From: Bdellovibrio sp. | GTDB lineage: Bacteria; Bdellovibrionota; Bdellovibrionia; Bdellovibrionales; UBA1609 | Assembly (NCBI GenBank): GCA_003694355.1 | Contig: RFKI01000209.1 | Span: forward strand, 1 to 5,841 | Length of the DNA: 5,841 nucleotides | Reading direction: 5' to 3' | Shown: in pieces, positions 5,366 to 5,841 of the stretch | Position numbering within the stretch: the stretch's first letter is position 1 | How the letters are laid out: the number at the start of each line of letters is the position of its first letter | Made by a program: the position numbers and the translations under genes | Notes under the pieces: model-generated | Seen by the model: the letters and a program-made list of their open reading frames with translations, nothing else | The model's database searches: none | What the model was told of the DNA's origin: nothing

Positions 5366-5841
5366 ATGGCAAAATACATTGCCCACCGTTTACTTATGAT
5401 GCTCATCACTCTTTTAGGCATCACGCTTGTGTCTTTTGTTATTATTAATGTGGCTCCTGGAAGTCCTATTGAACAAAAGATTCAACAAATTCGATTTGCT
5501 GGAGCTGGTGGAGAAGTCAGTGGCAACAACAATTATGGTATTTCCGATGAAGTGATAGAAGCCCTAAAAAAACAATACGGCTTTGATAAGCCTCTTCATA
5601 TTCGCTACCTTAAATGGCTTAAAAACTTTGCCACATTTGATTTTGGAGAAAGCTTCAGCTATGAGGAACCCGTTATTGACGTGATTCTTCAACGCATCCC
5701 CATTTCCTTACAATTTGGTGTGGTTTCTCTTATTCTCACTTATCTCATTTGCATCCCTCTTGGAATTGCTAAGGCGCTTAAAAACAACTCTTCTTTTGAT
5801 GCCATCACCAATTTTATTTTATTTATCCTATACTCTACACC
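5366..5841 (+). CDS. yejB: ABC transporter permease, YejB-like, 3' end missing
   Basis: This is the first 158 codons of an inner-membrane permease of the binding-protein-dependent type (OppB/DppB/YejB group). It begins with the typical short N-terminus and a first membrane helix (about 9-29), then VAPGSPIEQ (29-37). A long periplasmic insert (about 38-70) rich in Gly and Asn follows, then QYGFDKPLHIRYLKWLKNF and FDFGESF (91-97). The RIPISLQFG segment leads into the next helices (about 110-134). The long insert with AGAGGEVSG, and the APGSPIEQ motif, match my memory of YejB rather than OppB or DppB. A GGGGGA ribosome site lies five bases before the ATG. The gene is in an operon with the upstream binding protein. 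Partner YejE-like and YejF-like genes would be expected beyond the window. The inner-membrane signature loop for ATPase contact lies in the missing part. Confidence 0.9.
   Translation, partial: MAKYIAHRLLMMLITLLGITLVSFVIINVAPGSPIEQKIQQIRFAGAGGEVSGNNNYGISDEVIEALKKQYGFDKPLHIRYLKWLKNFATFDFGESFSYEEPVIDVILQRIPISLQFGVVSLILTYLICIPLGIAKALKNNSSFDAITNFILFILYST

Overview
The window is an AT-rich piece of a Gram-negative bacterial chromosome, dense with genes on both strands. It holds five complete genes and two that are cut by the window ends. The mix points to a proteobacterium in the broad sense: an exported SH3-like protein, a DksA-family RNA polymerase regulator, a DedA-type membrane protein, and a Yej-like peptide/microcin C-type importer. 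My best guess is the Bdellovibrio-like or deltaproteobacterial range. That guess rests on remembered protein style, not on a search. I see no phage, transposon, CRISPR, rRNA or tRNA signal.

Layout. Positions 1-773 (minus) hold the N-terminal 257 codons of a CaCA-family Ca2+/Na+ antiporter, with both alpha repeats visible. An 81-bp divergent spacer leads to a secreted protein with two bacterial SH3-like domains (855-1310, plus). The 369 bp from 1311 to 1679 is the only long stretch without a clear gene. It holds a stem-loop, a possible 12-codon ORF, a good sigma70-type promoter, and three copies of TGTAAATA in alternating orientation just before the next gene. That gene (1680-2060, plus) encodes a DksA/TraR-family protein that has lost three of its four zinc-finger cysteines. 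It converges, with a single base between the stop codons, on a two-gene minus-strand operon. The operon runs from a DedA/YqaA-type (VTT domain) membrane protein (3633 to 3046) to an agmatinase-like ureohydrolase (3033 to 2062). A 64-bp divergent spacer (counted from the upstream candidate dedA start) carries the operon promoter. Next come a lipoprotein solute-binding protein of the peptide/nickel family (3749-5347, plus) and, 18 bp later, the first 158 codons of a YejB-like ABC permease that runs off the window end.

How the genes work together. The binding protein and permease are clearly one importer operon, whose second permease and ATPase should lie just outside the window. The DedA-like protein and the ureohydrolase are co-transcribed, but no shared pathway is evident. 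The other genes look like ordinary single units.

The most interesting points are the zinc-less DksA homologue with its repeat-rich leader, and promoter evidence that moves the DedA start codon. Substitutions in the second alpha repeat of the antiporter are also worth checking. I did not find convincing evidence of a wholly new multi-gene system.
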